Assembly (NCBI GenBank): GCA_030066175.1
Contig: JASJCC010000011.1
Coordinates: 1-52,921 of the forward strand
Length of the DNA: 52,921 bases
Source: Paracoccaceae bacterium
Lineage (GTDB): Bacteria; Pseudomonadota; Alphaproteobacteria; Rhodobacterales; Rhodobacteraceae
Reading direction: 5' to 3'
A program made the translations under genes and the position numbers. The notes under the pieces are model-generated. The model did no database searches. It was not told the DNA's origin and saw only the letters and a program-made list of their open reading frames with translations. This document shows, piece by piece, positions 8,951-16,605 of the stretch. The stretch's first letter is position 1. Each line of letters starts with the position of its first letter.

Positions 8951-10042
8951 ATGTCCCGTTTTGTCCTGATTCTCGCCAGCCTGTGGCTGATCCTCGCCAC
9001 CGCCCATGAAGTCTTTACCGGCCGGGCCTGGATCTGGGTCATCCCCGGCGTTTCCCCGCCGCTGATGTTCGCCGCCCTACCGCTGGTCTTCCTGTTGGCG
9101 GCGCCGTTCCTAAAGCGTCACCGCCTGCCGGTGGCGGCCATCGCGGTGGTCACCTTCGCAGTCTCGCTGCCCTCCACGGGCCTCAACTTCGCCGCCCTCT
9201 GGCGCGCGCCCGTGCAGGCCGACGCGGGCACGCCGTTAAGGGTCGTGCAGCTCAACACCGATTACTGGGGCCAGCTGCGCGACGGCACGCTGACCGATCC
9301 GCGTGACAAGGATGCGATGCTGGCCTACCTGCGCGCGCTCGATGCCGATGTCTACCTGCTGCAAGAGCACATGACCCGGATCGGTGACACCGCGCCGCCG
9401 GTCACCGATCTGTCGGATGTCGAAGAGGTCTTTCCCGAATATGAGGCCCGCACCGCAGGCACGCTGCTGACCCTCAGCCGCCTGCCGATCAAGGGACATG
9501 AGGTCGTGTCGTCTGACGCGCCCAGGATCCTGCAACTGCCACCGCCGCCCTATGCACTGAAGGTCGATGTCGAGGTCGAGGGAACTACTGTGTCGACCTA
9601 CAACGTGCACATGCCGATCCAGATCATCATCGAGCAGGATTGGTTCTCGGCGCAATTCTACAACGAAATCAAGCGACGACACTACATCCGCAAACAGGAG
9701 TTTGCTGCATTGACAGCGGATGTGACAGACAACACGAACCCGCTGGTGATTGCCGGGGATTTCAACACCTCGCCCGCTATGGGGGATAATCGACAGCTGT
9801 TGAAGGCCACGCGCGACGCGGTCAGCTATACCTCGATTGTCTATCCCGCCACCTGGCGGGTTGGCGGTCAGCTGCCCAAACTTTGGCGCAACGACTGGTT
9901 CCTGGTTGGCAATGCTTTGCATGTCGCCGATTTCCAGCAGATCGATCCAGAGGGCAATTCCGACCACCTGGCGCAGGCGGCCGAACTGCGTGTGCTTGGG
10001 GCGGGCACGACAGGCACACAACAGGCGGCACTGGGCGAATGA
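8951..10042 (+). CDS. Membrane-anchored endonuclease/exonuclease/phosphatase (EEP) family protein
   Basis: A 363-residue protein. The first 75 residues form about three hydrophobic helices; the EEP fold follows. Recognisable catalytic blocks are VVQLNTDYWG, DVYLLQEHM (metal-binding Glu), IAGDFNTSP and GNSDHLAQ (terminal Asp-His). EEP enzymes cleave phosphodiesters of nucleic acids, inositol phosphates or sphingolipids. With membrane helices and a glycolipid-like operon, a phospholipid or polyprenyl-phosphate substrate is more likely than DNA. The sequence cannot settle whether the active site faces the periplasm. It is the last gene of the run; its stop lies 8 bases from the stop of a convergent LysR gene. 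Confidence 0.83.
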   Translation: MSRFVLILASLWLILATAHEVFTGRAWIWVIPGVSPPLMFAALPLVFLLAAPFLKRHRLPVAAIAVVTFAVSLPSTGLNFAALWRAPVQADAGTPLRVVQLNTDYWGQLRDGTLTDPRDKDAMLAYLRALDADVYLLQEHMTRIGDTAPPVTDLSDVEEVFPEYEARTAGTLLTLSRLPIKGHEVVSSDAPRILQLPPPPYALKVDVEVEGTTVSTYNVHMPIQIIIEQDWFSAQFYNEIKRRHYIRKQEFAALTADVTDNTNPLVIAGDFNTSPAMGDNRQLLKATRDAVSYTSIVYPATWRVGGQLPKLWRNDWFLVGNALHVADFQQIDPEGNSDHLAQAAELRVLGAGTTGTQQAALGE

Positions 10043-10050
10043 GGCAGGTG

Positions 10051-10911
10051 TCAGCCGCCCAGCCGCTCCAACACGCGGCACATCCGGTCGATGCTGCGGC
10101 GCACCTCGGGCAAGTGGCGGTCGGCCTCGTGGGTGACCAGCCATTGGTCGTGCGTCAGCTCGGGCACCACCGTGCCGACACGGCGCAGGCCTGGCTCTGC
10201 ATCGCCAATGAAGGTCGGCAAGAGCGCTTTGCCTTGCCCCGCCAGTGCCAGGTCGAGCGCATTGCGCGGGCTGTTGACCTCGCAGGCGGTGTCGGCCCCG
10301 GCGATCTGCGCCACCCAGCGCGCCGAGGGCGTTTCGGCCACCACCCGGATCCAGCGTTCCGGCGCGTCCGGCGTGGCGTAGGGTGCAAATTCCACTGCCG
10401 CCAGCTTGCGCCCAGCCAGCGTCTCTTCGGTCGGACGGCGGTTGCGAAAGCCGATCACCACCTCTCGGCGGGTAATGTCCAGCACCCGCTCGGCCGACAT
10501 AAAGCGCAGCCGCACGTCGGGCGGCGTGCCCGTCACGGCGTCGAACGACCGCAGCAAGGCCAGCGTCGTCCAGGTGCCCGCCGACACCTTGACCAGTGGC
10601 AGGCCGTCCGCACCAGGCCGTGCCACCAGCCGAGCAATCCGCGCTTCGACCTCCAGAAGCTCGGTCATCAGCGTCTGGCCCTCGCTGGTCAGCCGGTAGC
10701 CCCGGTCGTGGCGTACAAAGAGGTCGCGGCCCAGGCTGCGTTCCAACCCATGCATTCGGCGCCCCAAGGTCGCCGGGCTGCGCCCGGTCACTTTTGCCGC
10801 GGCCGACAACCCGCCGCCGCGCGCCACCGCGAGGAACAGGTTCAAGTCGTCCCAATCCGTCCCGGGGGCCTCTTTTGGGCGCTCTCCGGGCCCCGTCTCA
10901 TCCTTCGTCAT
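10051..10911 (-). CDS. LysR-family transcriptional regulator
   Basis: A 286-residue regulator. The N-terminal helix-turn-helix starts at about residue 19 (WDDLNLFLAVARGGGLSAAA) and includes RSPATLGRRMHGLERSLG, the usual LysR recognition helix region. A periplasmic-binding-protein-like effector domain fills the rest. The first 18 residues are a charged extension rich in Pro and Glu. It is divergent from the small ORF at 11029 and the aldo-keto reductase at 11262, so those two are its likely target. The intergenic region holds two dyads suited to LysR binding. The effector is unknown. Confidence 0.88.
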   Translation of the reverse strand: MTKDETGPGERPKEAPGTDWDDLNLFLAVARGGGLSAAAKVTGRSPATLGRRMHGLERSLGRDLFVRHDRGYRLTSEGQTLMTELLEVEARIARLVARPGADGLPLVKVSAGTWTTLALLRSFDAVTGTPPDVRLRFMSAERVLDITRREVVIGFRNRRPTEETLAGRKLAAVEFAPYATPDAPERWIRVVAETPSARWVAQIAGADTACEVNSPRNALDLALAGQGKALLPTFIGDAEPGLRRVGTVVPELTHDQWLVTHEADRHLPEVRRSIDRMCRVLERLGG

Positions 10912-10913
10912 CG

Positions 10914-10989
10914 TTTCACCAGTGAAAAGATCAGTTCAAACCGTTTCGTTTCATAGCCACCACATGGCCGCTAACCTGATGTCAGGTCA
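10914..10989. promoter_or_regulatory. Candidate LysR operators in the divergent promoter region
   Basis: Two dyads lie between the divergent starts at 10911 and 11029. TTTCAC-CA-GTGAAA is perfect at 10914-10927. A second at 10972-10989 reads TAACCTGA-TG-TCAGGTCA, with 7 of 8 arm bases paired. LysR proteins usually bind interrupted dyads between themselves and their target. The first sits immediately upstream of the lysR start, as expected for autorepression. Role inferred. Confidence 0.45.
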
Positions 10990-11028
10990 AGCGCCGCATC
11001 CCCCAGCAGCCCCGAAAGGAGACCTCTC

Positions 11029-11265
11029 ATGTCGCATTCTTTGAAAACCGCTACGTCCTTCCCCGCCGAACGTGCCTCTGCCGGTCAAAAGGCCGAGGAG
11101 GCGTTTTTGCAAGAGCATGGCGGCAGCGGGCCGCGCGCGCTGTTCCGCAGTGTCGAGGCCATAACTGCCAGCGGCCCAGCCTTGCGGCGCCTGCTTGCGG
11201 GTACATCGCTGCCGTCCCTAAAGCTGCGGGGCTCGCTGGTATCGAAACAAGAGAGGTCTGTATGA
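11029..11265 (+). CDS. Small hypothetical protein, coupled to aldo-keto reductase
   Basis: A 78-residue frame that I do not recognise. It has a strong ribosome site (AAAGGAG, 7 bases before ATG 11029), and its TGA overlaps the next start as ATGA, so translation of both is probably coupled. The product has no clear signal peptide or membrane helix. Its middle (GQKAEEAFLQEHGG) looks helical and its end is rich in Leu, Ser and Arg. It could be a real small protein, or a leader that sets expression of the reductase. The good ribosome site argues against chance; the lack of a known family argues for caution. Confidence 0.5.
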   Translation: MSHSLKTATSFPAERASAGQKAEEAFLQEHGGSGPRALFRSVEAITASGPALRRLLAGTSLPSLKLRGSLVSKQERSV

Positions 11266-12314
11266 CGCCACACCTGCCTGAGATGACCGCCCGCCCAATC
11301 GGGCGCCATGGCCCAGAGGTGTCCCGCTTTGGCCTGGGCACCATGACCTTTGGGGTTGAGACCGACGAGGCCGAGGCGCATCGCCAGCTCGATCTCTTCA
11401 CCGCTGCTGGTGGCACCCTGATCGACACGGCGGATGTCTATGGCGGCGGCGCGTCCGAAGAGATCATTGGCCGCTGGGCGGCACAGCGGGCAGGGGGATA
11501 TAACGACGTGATCCTCGCCACCAAGGCCCGGTTTGCCCCGCCCGCAGGCAGCGCCGGGGCCTCGCGCCGCGGCTTGCGGCTGGCGCTTGAAGCGAGCCTG
11601 AAACGCCTGCGCACCGAGGCGGTCGACATCTATTTCATCCATGGCTGGGACCGCGAGACCGAGATCGATGAAACCCTGTCGACGCTTGGCGATTTTGTGC
11701 GCGAGGGCAAGGTGCACTATGTGGCCTGGTCAAACCTCGCCGGCTGGCAGGTACAAAAGATCGTCTCACATGCTCGCGCCCATCGGCTGCCCGTCCCGGT
11801 GGCGCTGCAGCCGCAATACAACCTGCTTGACCGGACCATCGAGCTGGAGGTGCTGCCCTGTTGCGAGGCAGAGGGCATCGGCCTCACCCCTTGGTCGCCG
11901 TTGGGGGGCGGTTGGCTAACCGGCAAGTACCATCCCGATACGCGCCCAACCGGCGCGACCCGGCTCGGCGAAGACCCCAATCGCGGGGTCGAGGCGTATG
12001 ATCTGCGCAACACCGATCACACCTGGCACATCCTGTCGGTTCTGCATGACGTTGCCGAAGAACTCGGGAGGCCTGCGGCGCATGTGGCGCTGGCCTGGCT
12101 GGCCGACCGGCCCTGCGTCTCAGCCCCCTTGCTGGGCGCGCGCAGCGCCGAACAGTTGGCGGACAACCTGCGCGCCGCTGATCTGGTGCTGACGCCCGAG
12201 CAGACGGAGCGGCTGACCCAGGCCTCTGCCCCGGGCCTGCCGGCCTATCCCTACGGCTTTCTGCGGAACTGGTCCAAGCTCGATATCTGGGACAGGTTGG
12301 GGACAGGCGCCTGA
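11262..12314 (+). CDS. Aldo-keto reductase
   Basis: A 350-residue NADPH-dependent oxidoreductase with a TIM-barrel fold. The catalytic tetrad is visible: Asp55 and Tyr60 in LIDTADVYGGG, Lys88 in LATKAR and His127 in YFIHGWD. The N-terminal GLGTMTFG and the C-terminal cofactor segment (PLLGARSAEQLADNL) are typical of the AKR families that include YajO/YghZ and the NADP-dependent oxidoreductases. It likely reduces an aldehyde or ketone metabolite. It follows the small ORF with a four-base overlap and is divergent from a LysR gene that probably controls it. The substrate cannot be inferred. Confidence 0.9.
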   Translation: MTPHLPEMTARPIGRHGPEVSRFGLGTMTFGVETDEAEAHRQLDLFTAAGGTLIDTADVYGGGASEEIIGRWAAQRAGGYNDVILATKARFAPPAGSAGASRRGLRLALEASLKRLRTEAVDIYFIHGWDRETEIDETLSTLGDFVREGKVHYVAWSNLAGWQVQKIVSHARAHRLPVPVALQPQYNLLDRTIELEVLPCCEAEGIGLTPWSPLGGGWLTGKYHPDTRPTGATRLGEDPNRGVEAYDLRNTDHTWHILSVLHDVAEELGRPAAHVALAWLADRPCVSAPLLGARSAEQLADNLRAADLVLTPEQTERLTQASAPGLPAYPYGFLRNWSKLDIWDRLGTGA

Positions 12315-12339
12315 GCCGCCTGTCAGGCGCACGCCGCCA

Positions 12340-14967
12340 TCACCCCATGCTTTGCAGCGCATCCTTCGACGCCGTCGCGCGCGGCTTTTGCCGCAGCACG
12401 TTTTCCAGCGTGGCGATCAAGTCGGCTTTCTGGAAGGGTTTGTTGAGCAAGACCAGATCGTCACGGGAGGCGCCTTGCAGTTTCTCGACGGCGTTCGGAT
12501 AACCGGAAATCAGCACCACTGGCAGTTCCGGCCGCGTCTCACCCAATTCACAGGCCAGGTCCAAGCCACTCTTGCCACCGGGTAACATCACGTCACTGAG
12601 CACGAGGTCGATCGCGGGGTGGTCGTCGAGAATGCGCTTGGCGTCCTGCACGTTTTTGGCGCTGACCACGTGATAGCCTGACGTCTCCAGAATGCGGATC
12701 GTCAGCGTGCGCACTTCGCGGCTGTCTTCGACGACCAGAACGGTTTTGCGATTGTCTGGCCTGGCAGGAGCGCCCTTTGCGGGACGCGCTGCTGTTGACG
12801 GTTGTTCGAACCGTGGCAGGAAGAGCGTCACCGTGGTGCCGGTGCCTTCCTTGCTGTCGATCTGCATGTGGCCGTCGCTTTGCAGCGCAAAGCCGTAGAC
12901 CATCGACAGCCCCATGCCGGATCCCGAACCGACCGCTTTGGTGGTGAAAAACGGGTCTGTCGCGCGTTCAAGCACCTCGGGGGCCATCCCGGTGCCGCTG
13001 TCCGATACCGTGATGGCAACAAATGGGGCGTCGGCCAGGGTCTTGTCATGTGCGTCGGCAAAATCGGCGCCCACCGCATTCTTGCAGGTGATCGCCAGCG
13101 TGCCGCCGCCCGGCATCGCGTCCCGCGCATTGAGCGCGAGGTTTAGAAGGGCGGCCTCCAGATGGTAGGGATCGGCGCGCGCGAGCCAGATATCGTCTTC
13201 GATCTCCAGCGATACCTCGACCCCGGCGCCCAAGGTGCGATCGAGCACCTGCGTGGTCTGCTGCAAGAGCTTGGGCACGCTGATCGGTTTGGTCAGCAGG
13301 GGCTGCTTGCGGGCATAAGACAAGAGCTGCCGGGTCAGCTCGGCCCCGCGTCTGGTGGCATCGAGGATGGGTTTGGTCAGCTGCGGATCGAGCGACGGGT
13401 CTTCCTGCAAAAGCTCGGCATTGCCCTGGATCACCTGCATGAGATTGTTGAAGTCATGCGCGATCCCGCCGCTGAGCTTGCCGATGGCGTCCAGCTTTTG
13501 GCTTTGCCGCAACGACTGCTCCATCGCGCGCTGTTCGCCTACGTCGCGGAAGACGATCACGGCGCCCACGACCTCACCACTGGCCTCGCGGATGGGGGCA
13601 GCGGAATCGTTGATGGGATACTCTTGGCCATCCCGGCTGAAGAGCAACGAGCCATTGGTCAGATCAACCATGTGGCCCGTGGCCAGGCATTTCTCTACCG
13701 GGTTGGGGGCGGCTTCGCGCGTGGCTTCATTGACGATGCGAAAGACCGCGGGCAGCGGCTGATCGATCGCGTCGCTCAAGCTCCAGCCGGTCAGCGTTTC
13801 GGCGACTGGGTTGATATAGGTGATCCGGCCGTTGATGTCGGTGGCAATCACCGCGTCGCCGATGGATTCCAGCATCACCGCCGCCCGCTGCCGCAGCGCA
13901 TCTTCCGAACGTGTCAGATCGCCGATCCGTGCGCCCAGCCGCGACACCATATCTTGCAGCGTTGTCCCCAGCGCCTGGATTTCCCGTGGGCCAGAGACAT
14001 CGATCCGTGTGTTCAGATCGCCGGCCGAGATACGCTCGGCCGTGCGCGCCAGCCGTTCGATCGGGCGCACGATGCGGTTCGATTGCATCAGTGCCACCAG
14101 CGACCCGATCACCAAGAGTATCGCGGCGCTGAGAAACGTGTTGAAGCGGGCGTCTCTGGCCGTGGCAAGGGCAGCGTTCAACGGCCGGGTGACCACGACA
14201 TAAGCCGCGCCCCCCACCAGGTCCAAGGCATCGACAGCCACCAATCCTTCGGTCCCGTCAGCCAGCGGATGCCGCCCATTGGCCCCGGGCAGCTCAAAAA
14301 CGCTGTTGGAGAGAACCTCGGCCGGGGAGGGATGCGCCAAAACGCGGCCACCTTCGTCAACGACGAAGGCCACGGTGTCCTTGGGCAGTTCCAGATCGGC
14401 CAACAACTCCCAGATCGGCCTGAAACGCACATGCGCCAGAAGGATGCCGCGGATCGACCCATCGCGCCGCACGTGGATCGGCAGCCCGATATCGACCAGC
14501 GGCTCCCGCAGAGCGTCGTGATATTCGATGGTGCCGACAAAGACGTCGTTCTGATCCCAATACCCGGGTGAGACAAAGCGCTCATCCCGCCAGTGCTCGG
14601 GATCGCTTGGCAAGGTCGTGGTGCGCGACGAAAAGATCCCGATCTCACCCATGGCGGAGAGCACGGCAATTTCCTGATAGACCTGATCATGCGCCATCAG
14701 CCGCCGAACATCGGCTAGCAAGTCGTCGGCGCCGGCCTCGGCCAGGTCATTTGTCCGCTCAAAGACCCGCAATTCATTCACGCGGGTGGTGATGAAAGAG
14801 GTGATCTCACGCTCAACCCGAATGGCCACTTCGCGTTGCAGCGCAAGGCTTTGCGCCTCCAACTCATTGGCGCTGCGCTGACCGGCCAGAAGCCCCAGAA
14901 ACAGCACAGGCAACGTCGCGAGGCATGCGACGAACAGATACAACTGTATGCGTAGGCTATGAAACAC
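12340..14967 (-). CDS. Membrane hybrid sensor histidine kinase with receiver domain
   Basis: About 875 residues. Order: helix 9-29, periplasmic Cache-like sensor 30-275, helix 276-295, HAMP about 296-348, PAS 362-485, HisKA with phospho-acceptor His504 in GGIAHDFNN, ATPase domain about 600-718 (N-box LALNARDAM, DSGTGM, FFTTK, GSGMGLSM), and a receiver domain 741-860 with Asp792 and Lys843. I start at GTG 14967 because CAGGGGCAGG lies just upstream and the first helix follows at once; longer starts run into the end of the preceding gene. The upstream gene encodes an ABC_sub_bind protein 61 bases away, probably in the same operon. Bases 12587-12756 match the receiver of the broken kinase at 969-1138 almost exactly. 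No separate response regulator is nearby. Confidence 0.9.
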   Translation of the reverse strand: MFHSLRIQLYLFVACLATLPVLFLGLLAGQRSANELEAQSLALQREVAIRVEREITSFITTRVNELRVFERTNDLAEAGADDLLADVRRLMAHDQVYQEIAVLSAMGEIGIFSSRTTTLPSDPEHWRDERFVSPGYWDQNDVFVGTIEYHDALREPLVDIGLPIHVRRDGSIRGILLAHVRFRPIWELLADLELPKDTVAFVVDEGGRVLAHPSPAEVLSNSVFELPGANGRHPLADGTEGLVAVDALDLVGGAAYVVVTRPLNAALATARDARFNTFLSAAILLVIGSLVALMQSNRIVRPIERLARTAERISAGDLNTRIDVSGPREIQALGTTLQDMVSRLGARIGDLTRSEDALRQRAAVMLESIGDAVIATDINGRITYINPVAETLTGWSLSDAIDQPLPAVFRIVNEATREAAPNPVEKCLATGHMVDLTNGSLLFSRDGQEYPINDSAAPIREASGEVVGAVIVFRDVGEQRAMEQSLRQSQKLDAIGKLSGGIAHDFNNLMQVIQGNAELLQEDPSLDPQLTKPILDATRRGAELTRQLLSYARKQPLLTKPISVPKLLQQTTQVLDRTLGAGVEVSLEIEDDIWLARADPYHLEAALLNLALNARDAMPGGGTLAITCKNAVGADFADAHDKTLADAPFVAITVSDSGTGMAPEVLERATDPFFTTKAVGSGSGMGLSMVYGFALQSDGHMQIDSKEGTGTTVTLFLPRFEQPSTAARPAKGAPARPDNRKTVLVVEDSREVRTLTIRILETSGYHVVSAKNVQDAKRILDDHPAIDLVLSDVMLPGGKSGLDLACELGETRPELPVVLISGYPNAVEKLQGASRDDLVLLNKPFQKADLIATLENVLRQKPRATASKDALQSMG

Positions 14968-15028
14968 TTGTGAACCTGCCCCTGGAGCGTCGCAAACTTC
15001 TGTTACGACCGTTTTTTGCGTTGATGAG

Positions 15029-16063
15029 TCATTGCGCGATCCTGTCTTTGCGCACGATGAAGTTGGCTTGTTGCAGATCCCCTTCGGATAGGTCGATGCC
15101 CAATCGGCGCGCGGCAGCAAGATTGATCGTCAGGTAGAAATCGGCGACCTCCACCGGCGTGATCCGGGGATCGGCGCCGCGCAGGATCCGGTCGGCGATC
15201 CGCGCCGCTTGCAGGCCGACCTCGCGATGCATGATACCGTAAGCCATCAGCGCGCCGTCTTCGATCTGTGCATAACTCGGCCCCGAAACGGGCAGGCTGC
15301 GCGCATTGGCAACGGCGATCAACTCATCCACATGCCGGTTGACCGTGCTGTCGGGCAGCATGAAGACGGCGTCGATATCTGGAGGAATATCGGCCAGCAG
15401 GGCCGAGACCTCATCATCGGACCGCGCATGCCGATGGACGAGGGTGAGGCCAAGCGCACTGGCCGCGTCGTCCAATTGTGCCGCAGCACTGACCGGGGCG
15501 GCATCGTCCGGGTTGTAGGGCAGCAGGACGCGGCGCACCTGCGGCAGGATTTCGTGCAAAAGCTCAAGCCGGCGCGCCTGGTTCTGGCTCAGCATGACAC
15601 CCGTCATGTTGCCGCCGGGGGCACTGAGGTCGGTCATAATGCCCGCAGCGACCGGATCGGCGACCACACCGAAAATCACCGGCACACCGCTCTCCTTAGT
15701 CGCCGTATTGGCCGCAACCCCGGTGGGCGTGCCCGCGGTAAAGAGGATATCTGCACCACGTGCCACCATGTCTTCGATCGCGGCGCCCAGTTCTGCCCGC
15801 GGAACGGGCTTTCCGGTGTCGAGGAACGTCGCGTTCTTGCCGTCTTCATAGCCCAGCTCAGTCAGCCCCTGCCGGAACCCGTCGATATTCCGCAATCCAT
15901 TGGGATTGTTGGTGATCATGCCGATTGCCAATGGTTTGGCCGGGTCTGCGTCGCCATTTGCGGGATCGCCATAGGCCCACATCCCGAGGACCCCGGCCAA
16001 AGCAATCACACCGGCAAGCCCTGCCGTTCTGCGAATATGTGTCGATCTCTGCAAGGCGTCCAA
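15029..16063 (-). CDS. ABC transporter substrate-binding protein, ABC_sub_bind (PF04392) family
   Basis: A 344-residue exported protein. A positively charged start and one hydrophobic helix (about 13-30) give a signal peptide or anchor; no lipobox cysteine is seen. The mature part has KPLAIGMITNNPNGLRNIDGF, a glycine-rich AGTPTGVAANTATK block, PVIFGVVADPVAAGI and the C-terminal NLAAARRLGIDL typical of the family. Members bind small ligands such as aromatic amino acids, but no permease or ATPase gene is adjacent. Instead, the next gene downstream is a hybrid sensor kinase, so the protein may act as a periplasmic sensing partner. That role is inferred from gene order. Confidence 0.85.
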   Translation of the reverse strand: MDALQRSTHIRRTAGLAGVIALAGVLGMWAYGDPANGDADPAKPLAIGMITNNPNGLRNIDGFRQGLTELGYEDGKNATFLDTGKPVPRAELGAAIEDMVARGADILFTAGTPTGVAANTATKESGVPVIFGVVADPVAAGIMTDLSAPGGNMTGVMLSQNQARRLELLHEILPQVRRVLLPYNPDDAAPVSAAAQLDDAASALGLTLVHRHARSDDEVSALLADIPPDIDAVFMLPDSTVNRHVDELIAVANARSLPVSGPSYAQIEDGALMAYGIMHREVGLQAARIADRILRGADPRITPVEVADFYLTINLAAARRLGIDLSEGDLQQANFIVRKDRIAQ

Positions 16064-16605
16064 GCCGTTACTGTTTCGTTTTCGATCCGTTTCGGCCCGA
16101 CTCGCAACCGCTTACATTCAGGAACATCGCCTTGGATCTTCTCAAACAGTTATTAACACTTTGGCTAACAATTCGTTAATTGCGGCGCCTGCGCCATCAA
16201 ACGGTCCGGCGTCTTTGGGATTTGGCAAGACTTGTTAACGCGTGCGCGCCAAGGCCAATCTGCCACACTGCTAGCTGACACGCTCTGGCTCTTTGGAAAA
16301 CGCCGACCGGTGCGCCGACAATAGGGCGGTATAAGTCATTCATATCAGTGCTTTGCAGCGCACCTTTCCAGTATAGGGGCCGCGAACGCTCTGGCGGACG
16401 GATCGGCCGGCACGCGCTCAAGAACCAGTTCCGGAAATCCAACCCACGGTGGCGGTTTCAGGCGTCCTGTCAGGCGTTTGAGCGCCCTCAAGAGCCCGCC
16501 ATAGGCCGGAATGTTTTAGCTAAAATCCGCCCAATTCGGTTGGGTATTTGGCAAGAACTTGCCGCTAGGTAGAGGCAACTGGGAATCACAACCTGTAGGG
16601 GCGCC
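16064..16605. promoter_or_regulatory. Divergent intergenic region with two palindromes
   Basis: This 542-base stretch separates the divergent ABC_sub_bind and chemoreceptor genes. I see no gene in it; a minus-strand frame at 16197-16442 lacks recognisable features. Two perfect palindromes lie near the chemoreceptor start: TTTTAGCTAAAA at 16514-16525 and GGCAAG-AA-CTTGCC at 16550-16563. The motif ATTTGGCAAG(A)ACTTG occurs at about 16219 and again at about 16546, and could be a repeated regulator site. Function unknown. Confidence 0.35.

Noticed and set aside
13162-14571. A 469-codon plus-strand frame opposite the intact kinase
   Set aside because: It is antisense to well-supported kinase domains, and its translation shows only the composition expected of a shadow frame.
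15029-16063. Naming the ABC_sub_bind protein TrpX or tryptophan-binding
   Set aside because: The family is right, but no transporter genes and no tryptophan gene context support the ligand.
16197-16442. An 81-codon minus-strand frame in the chemoreceptor upstream region
   Set aside because: No ribosome site, no recognisable protein features, and the palindromic regulatory region lies beside it.
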